A stretch of DNA of 64,000 bases from Hydrocarboniphaga sp. (GCF_028291725.1 NZ_JAQGNT010000013.1:29065-93064); one strand, 5' to 3'. Shown: positions 1-9,784, counted from the first letter of the stretch. Notes: generated by a model from the sequence alone, not told the origin. Numbers and translations: made by a program.

Positions 1-2406
1 CGGGCTGGCATACTCGGGCGCGTTCTGAGGGTCGAAGAAAAAGCCGTCGCTGTAGTTGGTTGCGACATTGATTCCCAGTTCGCCGGTCTCTCCGAGCGGG
101 AAGCTCTGGTTGATCCCCAGGTTGTAGGAGAAGTGCGGCGTCCGATCGATATCGTTGCCGCTGAAATCGCGGGCCGCCCCGAGCACGGGTACGGGATTTC
201 CAGGGCCGAATGACAAACCGGTATTCGGATCATAGCCGCGGCCATCAGGGTACTTCGTGTACTTCGCGTTGAGGTAACTGGCGCTTCCCAAGATGACCAG
301 ACCGGGATCGAAGTCAGGCAGAGGCTGCCACGTCGCATCGATCTCAGCGCCCTTGATCTTTGAGCGCGGGACGTTATCGAACTCAACGACGCCACCTGAG
401 GTAATGGAGGCAAAGCCCGTAATGGCGTTGTATACGTCGGTGTAAAACACCGCACCGTTGAGCCTAAGCGCTCTGTCGAACAACTCGGTCTTCGCGCCGA
501 GCTCGTACGCATTGGTCTTGGCTCCCTTAACGGCATTGGGCGGCCCGAAGAAGTTTACGGTGCTGTAGGTGGGAGCGGTGAATCCCCGGGAGAACGAGCC
601 ATACAACTGGGTTTGCTCTACCGGAAACCACTGCAGGCCGACCTTGATCGGAACCTGCAGGGCAGTGACCTCGGGAACACTGAAAGGAATCAGCCTGATT
701 TCGTTCATTGACGTGCCGACCGGCTGAACGATGCCCAGGCGATTGTCCGACAGGCTCCGGGATTCATGATCGACCCGAGCCCCCAGGATCAGATTGAGTT
801 CTTGAGAGAGATCGAAAATATCCTGAAAGTGCGTCGTGCCTTGAAAGTATCCGGACAGCGACTCGGTATTGAGCAGACCGCCGGATACCAGCGTGATCGG
901 GCCCGTCAAACCCGCGATCGGCCCGATTCCGACCGTGTCGAGGAGTCCGTTTAGGCTGTTAATGAATCCATCCAACGAGGGAATAATGCTTAGCACGCCA
1001 GCTGACTGGTTTCCGTTGGCAACCGACAGATTCAAGTGCGGGTAGCCTCCTGTCCCGTCCAGATAGTAGACACCGCCGACCCAAGAGAAATACTCATTGA
1101 GCGGAGTACTTTCTGAAGACAGAACCTGCAGCTCCGCGCTGGATTGGCGAAAGTATAGGTCGTAGGAGTTGAACGAGAGCACCGGCAGCGTGCTGCCGTC
1201 GTAGTCATATGCCTGGTATGGACTATTTTGGTGCTGATATGAGCCGATGAACTTCAGGTCGACCCAAGGCAGCCGCCAGTTTCCGCCGCCAGCAAAGAAC
1301 GTCATATTCGTAACCGAGCCACCGACGACATTCTCGCTATAGTGGTAGTCCAGTTTCGGGTCCTGCGGGATAATCAATGAAAAATCAGGCGCAACGCGTG
1401 TAAGTTGACCGGTGGTGCCAGCGTTGGAGGATTGCTCGCCGTAGCTTGCCGAGGCATTAAACGAGAGATCCTCTGTCACGTTCCAGACAAGTTTCAGGCG
1501 GCCGCCTCGCGAATACGTAGCAACAGTAGCCCCTGCGAGATTGGTGGTGTATGGATCATGCTGCTGCGAGTAGCCGGTGAGCGTTGCCCCCAGGCCGTCG
1601 GCGATTGGCAGATTGAGGAACACCAGCTCATTCAGCGTTCCGTTGTTAGCCAATTCGGACTGCACGTCAGCCGTCAGATCAGGACCTGGATCGGGTGTGA
1701 CAATGCTGATGGCACCTCCAGTCGAGTTGCGCCCGAACAAGGTGCCTTGAGGGCCTTTCAACACCTCGACTCGCTCGACGCGGCCTAGAGTACTGGTTAC
1801 ACCTTGGCCTGCCAGAAGCGCCACTCCATCCAGATAAATCGGGACGACCGGATCCGCCGAAGGAAGAAACGCGTTGTTACCGACGCCGCGTAGAAAAATC
1901 AGCGAATAGCCCGCCTGGTTCGAGAACGTCAAGCCAGGTGTGATCTTGCCCAGTTGATCGGCCGACTTGACACCCAGCGCCTCCAGTTTCTCCGCGCTGA
2001 AGGCGCTGATCGAGATCGGAACGTTTTGAACATTCTCCTCCCGCTTCTGCGCCGTGACGACGACCTCTTCAATGATCGAGTTGGTTGAGGAGCGTTCGCG
2101 CGTCGTGGCAGGTTCAGCTTCTGCCGTCGCGTTCGCCACGGGTACGGCGTCGTAGGACGCGCCAGCGCCAACGACGGCACTGGAATCGTTCGGCGGCAGG
2201 CTCTGTTCAGCGGTTTGGGCGGAACCTTGTGCGGGATCCGAGTCGGTTCCCTGCTGCGCCGATGCGACCCCCACCCCCATCCAATAGAAAATGCAGCTGA
2301 ACAATGTCCTGCACATCTTTCCGATCTCCATCGCGTTATCGCAGGGCTTATTGGTTTTATGGGAGAAGTCACGCTCAATGGCCGAACAGGCTTCTGATAT
2401 GCGCAT
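1..2406 (-). CDS. TonB-dependent receptor, 3' end cut by window edge
   Basis: Outer-membrane, TonB-energised uptake channel. After a hydrophobic signal-like stretch (about residues 31-50, ending GVASA) comes an acidic linker with the motif AVPVAN, a TonB box (IIEEVVVTAQKREE), a plug domain (VPISISAFSAEKL; RGVGNNAFLP; VEVLKGPQGTLFGRNSTGGA) and a long beta-barrel. About 802 codons are present; compared with the other receptors here roughly 60 C-terminal residues are missing. The ATG at 2406 overlaps the stop of the OmpA gene (TGATG) and is preceded by GAGGGAGG, suggesting translational coupling. An internal ATG at 2316, preceded by GGAG, would give a more conventional signal peptide and is a real alternative. 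Last gene of a leftward AveC-like/OmpA/receptor operon. Family assignment is secure; the ligand is unknown. Confidence 0.93.
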   Translation of the reverse strand, partial: MRISEACSAIERDFSHKTNKPCDNAMEIGKMCRTLFSCIFYWMGVGVASAQQGTDSDPAQGSAQTAEQSLPPNDSSAVVGAGASYDAVPVANATAEAEPATTRERSSTNSIIEEVVVTAQKREENVQNVPISISAFSAEKLEALGVKSADQLGKITPGLTFSNQAGYSLIFLRGVGNNAFLPSADPVVPIYLDGVALLAGQGVTSTLGRVERVEVLKGPQGTLFGRNSTGGAISIVTPDPGPDLTADVQSELANNGTLNELVFLNLPIADGLGATLTGYSQQHDPYTTNLAGATVATYSRGGRLKLVWNVTEDLSFNASASYGEQSSNAGTTGQLTRVAPDFSLIIPQDPKLDYHYSENVVGGSVTNMTFFAGGGNWRLPWVDLKFIGSYQHQNSPYQAYDYDGSTLPVLSFNSYDLYFRQSSAELQVLSSESTPLNEYFSWVGGVYYLDGTGGYPHLNLSVANGNQSAGVLSIIPSLDGFINSLNGLLDTVGIGPIAGLTGPITLVSGGLLNTESLSGYFQGTTHFQDIFDLSQELNLILGARVDHESRSLSDNRLGIVQPVGTSMNEIRLIPFSVPEVTALQVPIKVGLQWFPVEQTQLYGSFSRGFTAPTYSTVNFFGPPNAVKGAKTNAYELGAKTELFDRALRLNGAVFYTDVYNAITGFASITSGGVVEFDNVPRSKIKGAEIDATWQPLPDFDPGLVILGSASYLNAKYTKYPDGRGYDPNTGLSFGPGNPVPVLGAARDFSGNDIDRTPHFSYNLGINQSFPLGETGELGINVATNYSDGFFFDPQNAPEYASP

Positions 2407-3596
2407 CAGTTGCCTCCCTCAGCGCCCGCATCGGAACTCTCGATCGGCAGCGCCGTCGCCGCAGCGCCGAGTGCGGCCGGCTGAGCTTGCATGGCGTCCG
2501 GTCCGCTTAAAATCTTGAATTCAACCCGCCGATTGAGCGCGCGCCCTTCGTCGGTCGCGTTGTCCGCAACCGGCATCGATTTACCAAAGCCCCGGGACTG
2601 GAGGTGACCGCCGTCGACGCCGCGGAGCACCAAATAGTCCAGTACCGATCGCGCCCGAGTTTCAGACAACTTCTGGTTGTAGGCAGCCGCGCCATGGTCA
2701 TCGGTATGTCCGTCCAGTTCGACGGACAGGCCCGGCTGAGTCAGCAAGGCGTCGGCAATCCCGTCCAGGATGATCTTGGCGTCGGGTGTCAGGCGAGCCT
2801 TGTCGAATTCGAAAGTCACGCCCCGCAACACGAAGCTATCGCCAGTCCTGCAACCCGCCAGCGAAACGGGCTGCCCCGCTGCCGGAACCTCGCAAGGCGG
2901 CGGTGGCAGGGAAGGCGGCATGGGTTCCGGTGCTACCGCCGGCGGCTGATCGACAGGGACCACCTGCGCCGGCACCGCAGGCTCCGGCTCGGTCGGCAAT
3001 GGCGCCCCAAATGGAAATTGCAGACCGACCTGCAGAATGACGTCCCGGAACGAGGACTCCACCGGAAGGTCGACTGTCGGTGGCACTTGGTCCTGCGACC
3101 GCTTGTTCCTCTTGCCGTATTGATACAGGGCCTCAACACGAAGCCCGAATTCATAGCGGCTGTAATGCAGCGGAAGGAGGTAGCCCATTCCGCCGCTGAG
3201 GGTCGTGTTATTGAACGTCTTGTCGCCGACGCCAGGGTAGCCGTCGACGTTGGTCAAACCGATTCCGCCGATTGCATATAGGCCGGAGAGTTTGTCTATC
3301 GGAAAAACGAGGCCGTCCACGCTGGCGCCGAGAGCGGTACCGTGTCCGTGGAAGGTATAGCTGCCGCGCGCCTCAAATCCGACTGCACCTCGGCGTATTC
3401 CACCGGCAAGGGTGACGCCGCTTCCGTCGCCCAACTCATTGTCGCCATCGGTTCTGTCGAATTGACCCAGGATCGCCGCATACGGACCGTTGTAGAGCGC
3501 TCGTGCGATGTCTTGGGCGTTCGCTTCGCATGGGCCGCCCCCGGCCGCGAATGCAAGCAGGGACCACAATAATTTCTGCTTGGATCTGATGGTCAA
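2406..3596 (-). CDS. OmpA-family outer membrane protein
   Basis: Predicted outer-membrane barrel with a peptidoglycan-binding OmpA tail. A signal peptide (about 1-28, ending CEANAQ) is followed by a barrel-like region to about residue 205, a Pro-rich linker with two Cys, and an OmpA C-terminal domain (about 262-370) carrying VTFEFDKARL, ELDGHTDDHG, NQKLSETRARSV and ALNRRVEF. I chose the TTG at 3596 because GGAGGG (3603-3608) lies six to seven bases upstream; the ATG at 3614 lies upstream of this Shine-Dalgarno sequence and has none of its own. It sits between an AveC-like gene and a TonB receptor and overlaps the receptor start by one base. An OmpA protein co-transcribed with a receptor could anchor or stabilise it, but that is inference. 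Confidence 0.9.
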   Translation of the reverse strand: MTIRSKQKLLWSLLAFAAGGGPCEANAQDIARALYNGPYAAILGQFDRTDGDNELGDGSGVTLAGGIRRGAVGFEARGSYTFHGHGTALGASVDGLVFPIDKLSGLYAIGGIGLTNVDGYPGVGDKTFNNTTLSGGMGYLLPLHYSRYEFGLRVEALYQYGKRNKRSQDQVPPTVDLPVESSFRDVILQVGLQFPFGAPLPTEPEPAVPAQVVPVDQPPAVAPEPMPPSLPPPPCEVPAAGQPVSLAGCRTGDSFVLRGVTFEFDKARLTPDAKIILDGIADALLTQPGLSVELDGHTDDHGAAAYNQKLSETRARSVLDYLVLRGVDGGHLQSRGFGKSMPVADNATDEGRALNRRVEFKILSGPDAMQAQPAALGAAATALPIESSDAGAEGGN

Positions 3597-3749
3597 TTTT
3601 CTCCCTCCATACATTTGGTGATCTCGATGCCACCTACGAAACCGGCCCTACAGCGCGGCCTCTCCCCTTTTTAGACGTACATGAAGCCCATGTGAGCGAT
3701 CCCTATTACGGATCGCGTTATAGAAAACGCAACAGGCGCTGGCCAGCGG

Positions 3750-4919
3750 CTACTGCGGGGTGTCGATCCGTGGAATCATCACGCCGGGCCCCGGGCATTG
3801 ATCGCCGGTAACGCCGTACACACACATGCCGTTGAGCATGTACGAGGGGTAACCTTCGGGAAATGCGCCGGCATGAAGTGAAAAGAACTGCATCGGAATC
3901 GCGTAAAGAATGATGAACATCAAGTGGCAGTAGCCGAAGACGGCGAATCCACGCAGCCAGCCCTTCGCCACCGGGCCGTACTTCAGCGATTCGATACCGC
4001 GCTCCACGAAGGTCTGACCTTTATCGTCGCGGAAAAACAGCAGCGCCGTCATGGAGCCGACACCAAGCCCACCGAACAGGATTCCCTCATTCAGAGGAAA
4101 TTGGTAGGTCTGTCCCGGAAAAATGGCAAATGAACGAATAGCACCGGGATATGCGTATACGCCGGTGCGGATCAGCAATAATTCGATAGTGGAATCAACA
4201 ACGGTGCAGCCGACGATGATCAGGGCAACGCTGGCGAGAATCCCAAGCCGCGGCCAACGGACCTTGGCTTTGCGAAGTAGCCAGCATACGAAGAGTGCCT
4301 GCGTCGTCACCAGAGCGGTATAGCCCGGAATCGTCACTAATACGGGCTCGGGCAGGAGATTCGCAGCAGGACTGAACCACATGGGCCATGAACCCAGGGT
4401 CCATGCGCCGAAATTCAGCATGTGCGAGTTATAGAGCAGACTGGTCGACGAGTAGTTCATGCTCATATCCCAGAAGAAAATGAGCGTTCCCGCGAGAAAC
4501 AAGCGACCGTCTGCCGTGAGATGGCCAAGACGGATACGGGGAAGCGCCACCCATTTCATCAGACAGTACAAAGCCCCCAGGGGTACGGCGATCTGCAGAA
4601 ACAAGAAGTAGACGCTCTGTGCTTGCGATAGTTTGTCCGGTCCCGTCGGCGTTGGAACGAAATAGGGCCCCGTCATCCATTTGAGAAGGACATAGGCCTG
4701 AAAACAGAAGATCAGCCCTCCCAGCGCGGCCCAGATCGCAACCGGACTCGCCCGATGTGCGGGGACATCCAAGGCTCGTGTACGCGCTGCTGATATGACG
4801 GTGCCGGTCTCAACTGATGTCGATGATGTTGCGATCCTCATGGCAGCGCGCTCCGGAGCAGAAGGGACTTGTGATTTGTGTCCTGTAGCCTGCCCCATTG
4901 GCTCGTTGCGATCTTGCAT
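3750..4919 (-). CDS. AveC-like (spirocyclase family) integral membrane protein
   Basis: Polytopic inner-membrane protein, 389 residues, with about seven or eight hydrophobic helices after a polar N-terminus of some 60 residues. The mid-protein stretch WDMSMNYSSTSLLYNSH and the later VVDSTIELLLIRTGVYAYPG followed by NEGILFGG resemble the AveC-like family, whose founder AveC acts in spiroketal formation in avermectin biosynthesis; most bacterial members have no known reaction. It shares the D-x3-E-x(6-8)-G-x-Y-x-Y-x-G pattern with three shorter proteins in this window (25714, 33911, 41587). Starts at 4919 and 4841 are both possible; the latter has GGAG nine bases upstream and removes 26 polar residues. 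First gene of the operon leading to the OmpA protein and receptor, and divergent from the FAD gene at 5136. Family call is moderately sure, function unknown. Confidence 0.7.
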   Translation of the reverse strand: MQDRNEPMGQATGHKSQVPSAPERAAMRIATSSTSVETGTVISAARTRALDVPAHRASPVAIWAALGGLIFCFQAYVLLKWMTGPYFVPTPTGPDKLSQAQSVYFLFLQIAVPLGALYCLMKWVALPRIRLGHLTADGRLFLAGTLIFFWDMSMNYSSTSLLYNSHMLNFGAWTLGSWPMWFSPAANLLPEPVLVTIPGYTALVTTQALFVCWLLRKAKVRWPRLGILASVALIIVGCTVVDSTIELLLIRTGVYAYPGAIRSFAIFPGQTYQFPLNEGILFGGLGVGSMTALLFFRDDKGQTFVERGIESLKYGPVAKGWLRGFAVFGYCHLMFIILYAIPMQFFSLHAGAFPEGYPSYMLNGMCVYGVTGDQCPGPGVMIPRIDTPQ

Positions 4920-5135
4920 TTGCGTGAACTAGCATTTGTCGATCCGTACCCCGCTGCGGATTCGGAGTGCGCGGATTTACTAGAGCCGATTCGCTGCATG
5001 GCAAGACAGGAACAAGGTTTCCTACGATGCTCGCTCAATGCAATCCGCATTAAGCCGGCGATGACCGACTATCGGTCCGGCGGATGAGGGGATCGTCTAC
5101 GCGGCTCCGAAATCAAGGCGACAGGAAGCTCAATC

Positions 5136-6485
5136 ATGAAAGTTGTCGTAGTGGGTGCAGGCCTTTCGGGGCTCGCGGCGGCATATCGACTGCAGCAGGC
5201 TGGCGTTGATGTCGAAGTCGTGGAAGCCAGTACGCGTCCCGGTGGCCGCTGCGGGGTAATGCGCACCCACGGCTTTCTCGTGGACATGTGTCCGGAGATA
5301 TCGGCCGCCAGCTATCACCGCTTCTTCGCGTTGGCCAAGGCGGCGGGGCTGGAAGCCGATATCGTCGATTGCAGCACGGTGATCAGTTCGCTACGCAACG
5401 GCAAGATGGTCGACATCGACACCCGTAGTCCATTGTCTCTCTTATTCACGCCGTTTCTGTCGTGGAAAGCGAAATTACAGCTCGCGATTGGTCTGATCCG
5501 CAACTTCAAACTGATCAAGACCGCCAACGCCTTCAAGCTGGGCGAGCTCGCCGCGCTGGACGATCCCAAGACAAGCGCGGAGGACTTTGCGGTCAAGGCC
5601 TTTGGACGCGAAGCGGCGGACTATCTGATCGATCCGCTGATGCGCACGCTGGGGGGTTCCGAAATGGGCAAGGTCTCGCAACTGACGGCCCTGGGCGGCG
5701 TCAATAGTTGGGCTTCGTCGATGGTAACGATCCTCGGTGGCCTTTACCGCGTGCCCGAAGGCATCGCGACCCAGCTGAGGGTCCGCTACAACATGCGGGT
5801 AGCCAAGGTGCTTGAACAGGGTGGTGGCGTCGATGTCGGTGTCGTCGACGCCGACGGCGTTGCCCAGACGCTACGAGCCGACCACTGCATCGTCTCGGCG
5901 CAGTACGACGATGCCGAGCGTATTTTCCCGGGATTGGCAAAATATGCAGGGGATTTCGGACGTTCTCTCAAGTACTGCCGACTCATCGATCTCAAGCTGG
6001 GCTACAGCGTCGCCACGAGAAGCAAGGCCTATGTAGCCCAGGCCGCAACCATCGAAAGTCCGGACCTAATGATGTTCGCGCTCGTCCACAACAAGGCGCC
6101 CGATCGGGCGCCGCCGGGCCACAGCCTGTTCACGATCTACACCGACGACGCCGTCTGGGATCGCTTTGCGGCGATGTCCGATCAAGCGATCATCGATTGG
6201 GGTCGTGAGCGCATCGAGAACTGGTATCCGGAATTGAAGGGGCACTTCGTCTTCGGTCACGTGGGAAGAGAGCCCCGCACCGCTTACTTTGCCTCCCCTG
6301 GCTTCTACCGCAGAACTTCGACACTTTTTGCGAATCTCGCGCCCTCACGCGTGCAATTGGCGGGCGACCTGTTTGGCGCGGGCTCCATGGAAGCGGCGGT
6401 GGTATGGGGAGAAAAGGCCGCCGATCGTGTCCTGTCAAAAATTGGCAAGAGCGTCGAATCGGCTCCGCAACTTAAAGCGGCCTGA
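5136..6485 (+). CDS. FAD-dependent amine-oxidase-fold oxidoreductase
   Basis: Flavoprotein of the protoporphyrinogen oxidase / phytoene desaturase superfamily, 449 residues. The N-terminus carries the FAD dinucleotide motif VVVGAGLSGLAAAYRL (about 4-19) followed by EASTRPGGRCG, and the C-terminus carries the second FAD motif VQLAGDLFGAGSMEAAVVWG (about 408-427). AGGAAG lies seven bases before the ATG. It leads an operon with a second FAD enzyme (6528) and an alpha-family membrane protein (8107), so it probably desaturates or oxidises the same lipophilic substrate as its neighbour. Lack of haem genes nearby argues against a true protoporphyrinogen oxidase. Substrate unknown. Confidence 0.85.
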   Translation: MKVVVVGAGLSGLAAAYRLQQAGVDVEVVEASTRPGGRCGVMRTHGFLVDMCPEISAASYHRFFALAKAAGLEADIVDCSTVISSLRNGKMVDIDTRSPLSLLFTPFLSWKAKLQLAIGLIRNFKLIKTANAFKLGELAALDDPKTSAEDFAVKAFGREAADYLIDPLMRTLGGSEMGKVSQLTALGGVNSWASSMVTILGGLYRVPEGIATQLRVRYNMRVAKVLEQGGGVDVGVVDADGVAQTLRADHCIVSAQYDDAERIFPGLAKYAGDFGRSLKYCRLIDLKLGYSVATRSKAYVAQAATIESPDLMMFALVHNKAPDRAPPGHSLFTIYTDDAVWDRFAAMSDQAIIDWGRERIENWYPELKGHFVFGHVGREPRTAYFASPGFYRRTSTLFANLAPSRVQLAGDLFGAGSMEAAVVWGEKAADRVLSKIGKSVESAPQLKAA

Positions 6486-6527
6486 AGACTGCGCTGTTCA
6501 ATAGATCGTGGGGGCCGTACTTAGCGC

Positions 6528-8114
6528 ATGAATCAGTCCTGGGACTACATTGTCATCGGTGCCGGGCATAACGGCCTGACAGCCGCCTGCACCCTGGCCA
6601 AAGCCGGCAGGTCAGTTCTAGTGGTCGAGCAGCGAGCGATCACCGGCGGGCTTTCCGTGAGCCACCCGTTCGTCACGGCGGCGCCCAACCATCACTTAAG
6701 CATCGGCGCGATGGACGACGCTCTGATGGGGCATAGCCCGATGATCGACTTTCTCGGTCTGCGCCAGTACGGCTACGACTCCATACCCATGGCCGCGCCC
6801 TACGGCTGGATGGGTGAAGACGGCGAAACACTGCTGCTGCACAACAGCTTCGACCGCACCGTGGAGGAGATTAAATACTTTTCGCCCAGGGACGCGCAAA
6901 CCTACATCGATGTGCGCGGCGCGATCGACCTGGTGATGGGCGGCCTCGAAGGGATCATGCCCTACCACCCGGCGCAGATTCCCAAGAGCCTGCTGATCAA
7001 GATGGCACTCAAGGCCGCGATCGATCGCAAGAGTCGCAAGGTGCTGGGGCGCATGCTGTCGGTCAATGCGTTCGAGATGATTGCCGAGACTTTCGAGTCC
7101 GAGGCCATGCGCGGACTGTGGGCGTTTTGGGCCTGCATGTTCGCGCCGGCGACCGTGCAAGCCAGCGGCGTATACCTCGCCGCTTTCGGCAGCGTGCATC
7201 GCGCCGGCATCTTCCGGCCCGTGGGCGGCATGAGCGGCATGATCCGGGCCATGGAGGGGGCGCTCACGGCGAAGGGCGGCGAGATCCGCTGCAATCACAA
7301 GGTCGAGCAACTGCTGCTCGACGGCAAGCGCATCAAGGGCGTGCGCATCGTCGGCGGCCAGGAGCTGTTCGCCCGCCATGCCGTGCTTGCCAACTGTGCG
7401 CCGCAGGTAGTGCTGGGCAAACTGCTGCCGGCGTCGGTCGTGGACGAGAAGCTGCGCACGAAGATCGACTTCATTCCCGCCAACTCCGTCTCGGTGGCGC
7501 CGTTCAAGATTGATTACGCCGTCGGCGGCCGGATCACCTACAAAAAGGCCGTGGCCATGCGCGCCAGGCGCGATGACATGGACGTGCGCAAAACCACGTT
7601 TATGACCGGCACGCTGGAGCAGCACATCGCCCAGCACAAGGCTAGCCTGCGCGGCGAGCCCGTGGATTTCAGGCCACCACTGTACTTCTCCATCATGTCC
7701 GCCAATGACGCGAGCATCGCGCCTAAGGGTCAGGACGTGTTCTATCTGTACGTGAACACGCCGATCAATCCCATCGGCGGCTGGGATGCGTGCAAGACGG
7801 AGTACAGCCAGCAGATCCGCTCCGCTGTCAGTCACTATGTCGACGGGCTCGATTTGGAGATCGGCAGTATCGAGCACTGTCCCAAGGACTTTGAGGAGCA
7901 GTTCGGTGCGCCCAATGGCGCCTACTTCCACGTCGACATGATCCCGTCGCGCATGCTGATGAACCGCCCCGCTCCGGGTCTGGGCGGCTACAAGACGCCG
8001 TTCGGGGGCCTGTATCTGGCTGGCGCAGGTTCGCATCCGTCCGGTGGTGTTTGCGGCTGGCCCGGTCGGCTGGCCGCTGAAACCGCGATGCACGAGGAGG
8101 GAGCCAGTGAGTGA
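6528..8114 (+). CDS. PYROXD2/CrtI-like FAD-dependent oxidoreductase
   Basis: 528-residue flavoprotein of the family usually annotated NAD(P)/FAD-dependent oxidoreductase, related to phytoene desaturases and animal PYROXD2. N-terminal Rossmann motif YIVIGAGHNGLTAA (about 7-20) with VEQRAITGG; C-terminal FAD contact GLYLAGAGSHPSGGVCGWPG (about 497-516). It is a more distant relative of the two PYROXD2-like proteins at 22460 and 61701, which have GGTV[TF]xGGR in that position instead of GGVCGWPG. It lies 42 bases after the preceding FAD gene and overlaps the next gene by eight bases, so all three are one transcription unit. Probably a desaturase or dehydrogenase of a hydrophobic substrate; substrate unknown. 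Confidence 0.85.
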   Translation: MNQSWDYIVIGAGHNGLTAACTLAKAGRSVLVVEQRAITGGLSVSHPFVTAAPNHHLSIGAMDDALMGHSPMIDFLGLRQYGYDSIPMAAPYGWMGEDGETLLLHNSFDRTVEEIKYFSPRDAQTYIDVRGAIDLVMGGLEGIMPYHPAQIPKSLLIKMALKAAIDRKSRKVLGRMLSVNAFEMIAETFESEAMRGLWAFWACMFAPATVQASGVYLAAFGSVHRAGIFRPVGGMSGMIRAMEGALTAKGGEIRCNHKVEQLLLDGKRIKGVRIVGGQELFARHAVLANCAPQVVLGKLLPASVVDEKLRTKIDFIPANSVSVAPFKIDYAVGGRITYKKAVAMRARRDDMDVRKTTFMTGTLEQHIAQHKASLRGEPVDFRPPLYFSIMSANDASIAPKGQDVFYLYVNTPINPIGGWDACKTEYSQQIRSAVSHYVDGLDLEIGSIEHCPKDFEEQFGAPNGAYFHVDMIPSRMLMNRPAPGLGGYKTPFGGLYLAGAGSHPSGGVCGWPGRLAAETAMHEEGASE

Positions 8115-8865
8115 CAAGCGCGTACAACTGTGGTGCGCCTATTCGGTATTTGGCTTCATCGTGCTGTTCCTCATCGGCTGGGTAGGCTTTGCAGGATTCG
8201 TCCCGCCTCGATCTCCGATGGAGGGGGCAGACGACATTGCACAGTTCTACCGAGCCAACCTCCTGGGGATTCGTATCGGCATGGTGCTGTCGATTTTTGC
8301 ATCAGCGCTTTTGTTGCCATGGGGAGGCGCCGTGTCTGCGCAGATCCTTCGCATAGAAGGTCCGCGTGCACCTCTCATGTGGGCTTGGGTCGCGGCGCAG
8401 GGCTGCGTAGTAATTGAGTTCGTCTATCCATGCACGTTCTGGCTCGTCGCCGCCTTCCGGCCGGATGACGCTACGCGCGTTCAGACCTTCAACGACTTGG
8501 GGTGGTTACCGTTCCTGGGTATCGTCTGCACCGGGATGTTTCAGATGGTCGCCCTTGCTGTCGTTACGTTTCGCGACTCGCGCCCTGATCCCGTCTTTCC
8601 GCGCTGGTTCGCGTTCTTCCAACTCTGGTGTGCGGTCGGTGTCGGGCTCACCTTCGGGGTCTTCATCTTCAAAACAGGACCATTTGCGTGGAACGGCATC
8701 CTCGGGTTCTGGGTTGCCGTCACCGTCTACTTTCTATGGGTAGTGGGCACCACACTGATGACCATCCGTGCGATCAATCGGGACGATGAAACGCACTTTG
8801 ACCAAGATATCGAGTCGCGAATCACCACTCTTGAGCGCGCTGTCGCCCGTCTCGGCTCGAACTGA
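8107..8865 (+). CDS. Alpha-family polytopic membrane protein (unknown function), copy 1
   Basis: 252-residue inner-membrane protein with about seven hydrophobic segments and a charged C-terminal tail (RDDETHFDQDIESR). I start it at GTG 8107, eight bases inside the preceding gene, because AGGAGG sits six bases upstream. Signature stretches shared with the proteins at 10300 and 36804 are VPPRSP near residue 30, [IF]RIGM, AAFRPD, NDLGWLPFLG, FPRW and TGPFAWNG. Similar proteins are known to me as uncharacterised membrane proteins of actinobacteria and proteobacteria; I know of no assigned reaction. Operonic with two FAD oxidoreductases, suggesting a partner or a membrane-embedded enzyme on the same substrate. 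Confidence 0.8.
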   Translation: MSDKRVQLWCAYSVFGFIVLFLIGWVGFAGFVPPRSPMEGADDIAQFYRANLLGIRIGMVLSIFASALLLPWGGAVSAQILRIEGPRAPLMWAWVAAQGCVVIEFVYPCTFWLVAAFRPDDATRVQTFNDLGWLPFLGIVCTGMFQMVALAVVTFRDSRPDPVFPRWFAFFQLWCAVGVGLTFGVFIFKTGPFAWNGILGFWVAVTVYFLWVVGTTLMTIRAINRDDETHFDQDIESRITTLERAVARLGSN

Positions 8866-9091
8866 TTGACGAGAGCCTCTTGTACACGCTTCCGTCTTCG
8901 TGCAATCCCGGCGCCTCCAGGAGCCCAGCGATCCTAGAGCCATCGGCCTGCGTCTGCAGTATCCATTCTAAAAAGTACACTCGCAGCGGTTAATGAGTCG
9001 ACGCATACAATCGCGACTCGACCAGTGGTTCGGTAACGAGGGCAAAACAGAGGGGCCTTGAAGGTCTCTGGGTGAGGCTGCGTTTCGACCC

Positions 9092-9784
9092 CTAAGGCTT
9101 TGTCGCCCTTGTCGATTTCACTCGACCTCCACTGATTCTCACTTCTTCGTTCAGATAATATAGGACCGTATTCGAAAGGTCCTTGAGGAGCTTTTCGCGC
9201 AAGACGAGCGGCGGTCGTTCGAGTGCATACCGTTGTATTGCATGAACAACACCGCTTTCCATCAGAAACAGCTGGGTCTCCATCTTGCTTTCGCTGCCTT
9301 TGGCTAGATGCAGCTTTACATACAGCTTAATGCTGGCACGTACCAACGACTCAAACGACGACAGCATCATGGTCCGCTCGCGCATACCGGGCACGTCGTT
9401 CACCAGCCTGAGCAAGATCAGCGCATTGTGCTCGTACACGGCCAATAGACCCGAGACCATTGCCAGCATGCCCCGCTCCGGCGACTCGTTCACCATCTTC
9501 ATCATGTTGGCGCGCACCTCAACGGCGCACTCGGTCGATGTCGCGTCATACAGGGCGCTGTAAATCGCCTCTCGATCTGAAAAGTATTGGTAAAGCGAAC
9601 CGATGCTGACTCCGGCCTTCGCGGCAATACGAGGGGTGGTCAACCTCTTAAATCCTTCCTTTTCAGCGAGCGCGACCGTGGCCTGCAGAATACTGGCCAC
9701 CGTCGCCTCCGAGCGGACCTGCCGGGGAATCTTTCGGCGACGGCCGGCGGCCCTTCCAGAATCTCGTGGAACTTTAATTGCCAT
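9092..9784 (-). CDS. TetR/AcrR-family transcriptional regulator
   Basis: 230-residue repressor-type regulator. A basic N-terminus (GRRRKIPRQVRSEATV) leads into a TetR HTH at about residues 30-75: EGFKRLTTPRIAAKAGVSIG followed by SLYQYFSDREAIY. The rest is a helical ligand-binding and dimerisation domain typical of the family. It is flanked by a 515-base region holding a perfect 16-base palindrome (10017-10032) that could be its operator, and it is divergent from the alpha-family gene at 10300. Ligand and targets are unknown; the family call is secure. Confidence 0.92.
   Translation of the reverse strand: MAIKVPRDSGRAAGRRRKIPRQVRSEATVASILQATVALAEKEGFKRLTTPRIAAKAGVSIGSLYQYFSDREAIYSALYDATSTECAVEVRANMMKMVNESPERGMLAMVSGLLAVYEHNALILLRLVNDVPGMRERTMMLSSFESLVRASIKLYVKLHLAKGSESKMETQLFLMESGVVHAIQRYALERPPLVLREKLLKDLSNTVLYYLNEEVRISGGRVKSTRATKP

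Noticed and set aside
5136..6485. Protoporphyrinogen oxidase (haem synthesis) as the identity of the first FAD gene
   Set aside because: Only the general amine-oxidase fold is evident, and the neighbours are a second flavoenzyme and a membrane protein, not haem genes.
6696..8117. Long open frame antisense to the flavoenzyme gene at 6528
   Set aside because: Typical GC-rich shadow: His/Arg/Ala-rich, no domain, no ribosome-binding site, fully covered by a well-supported gene.
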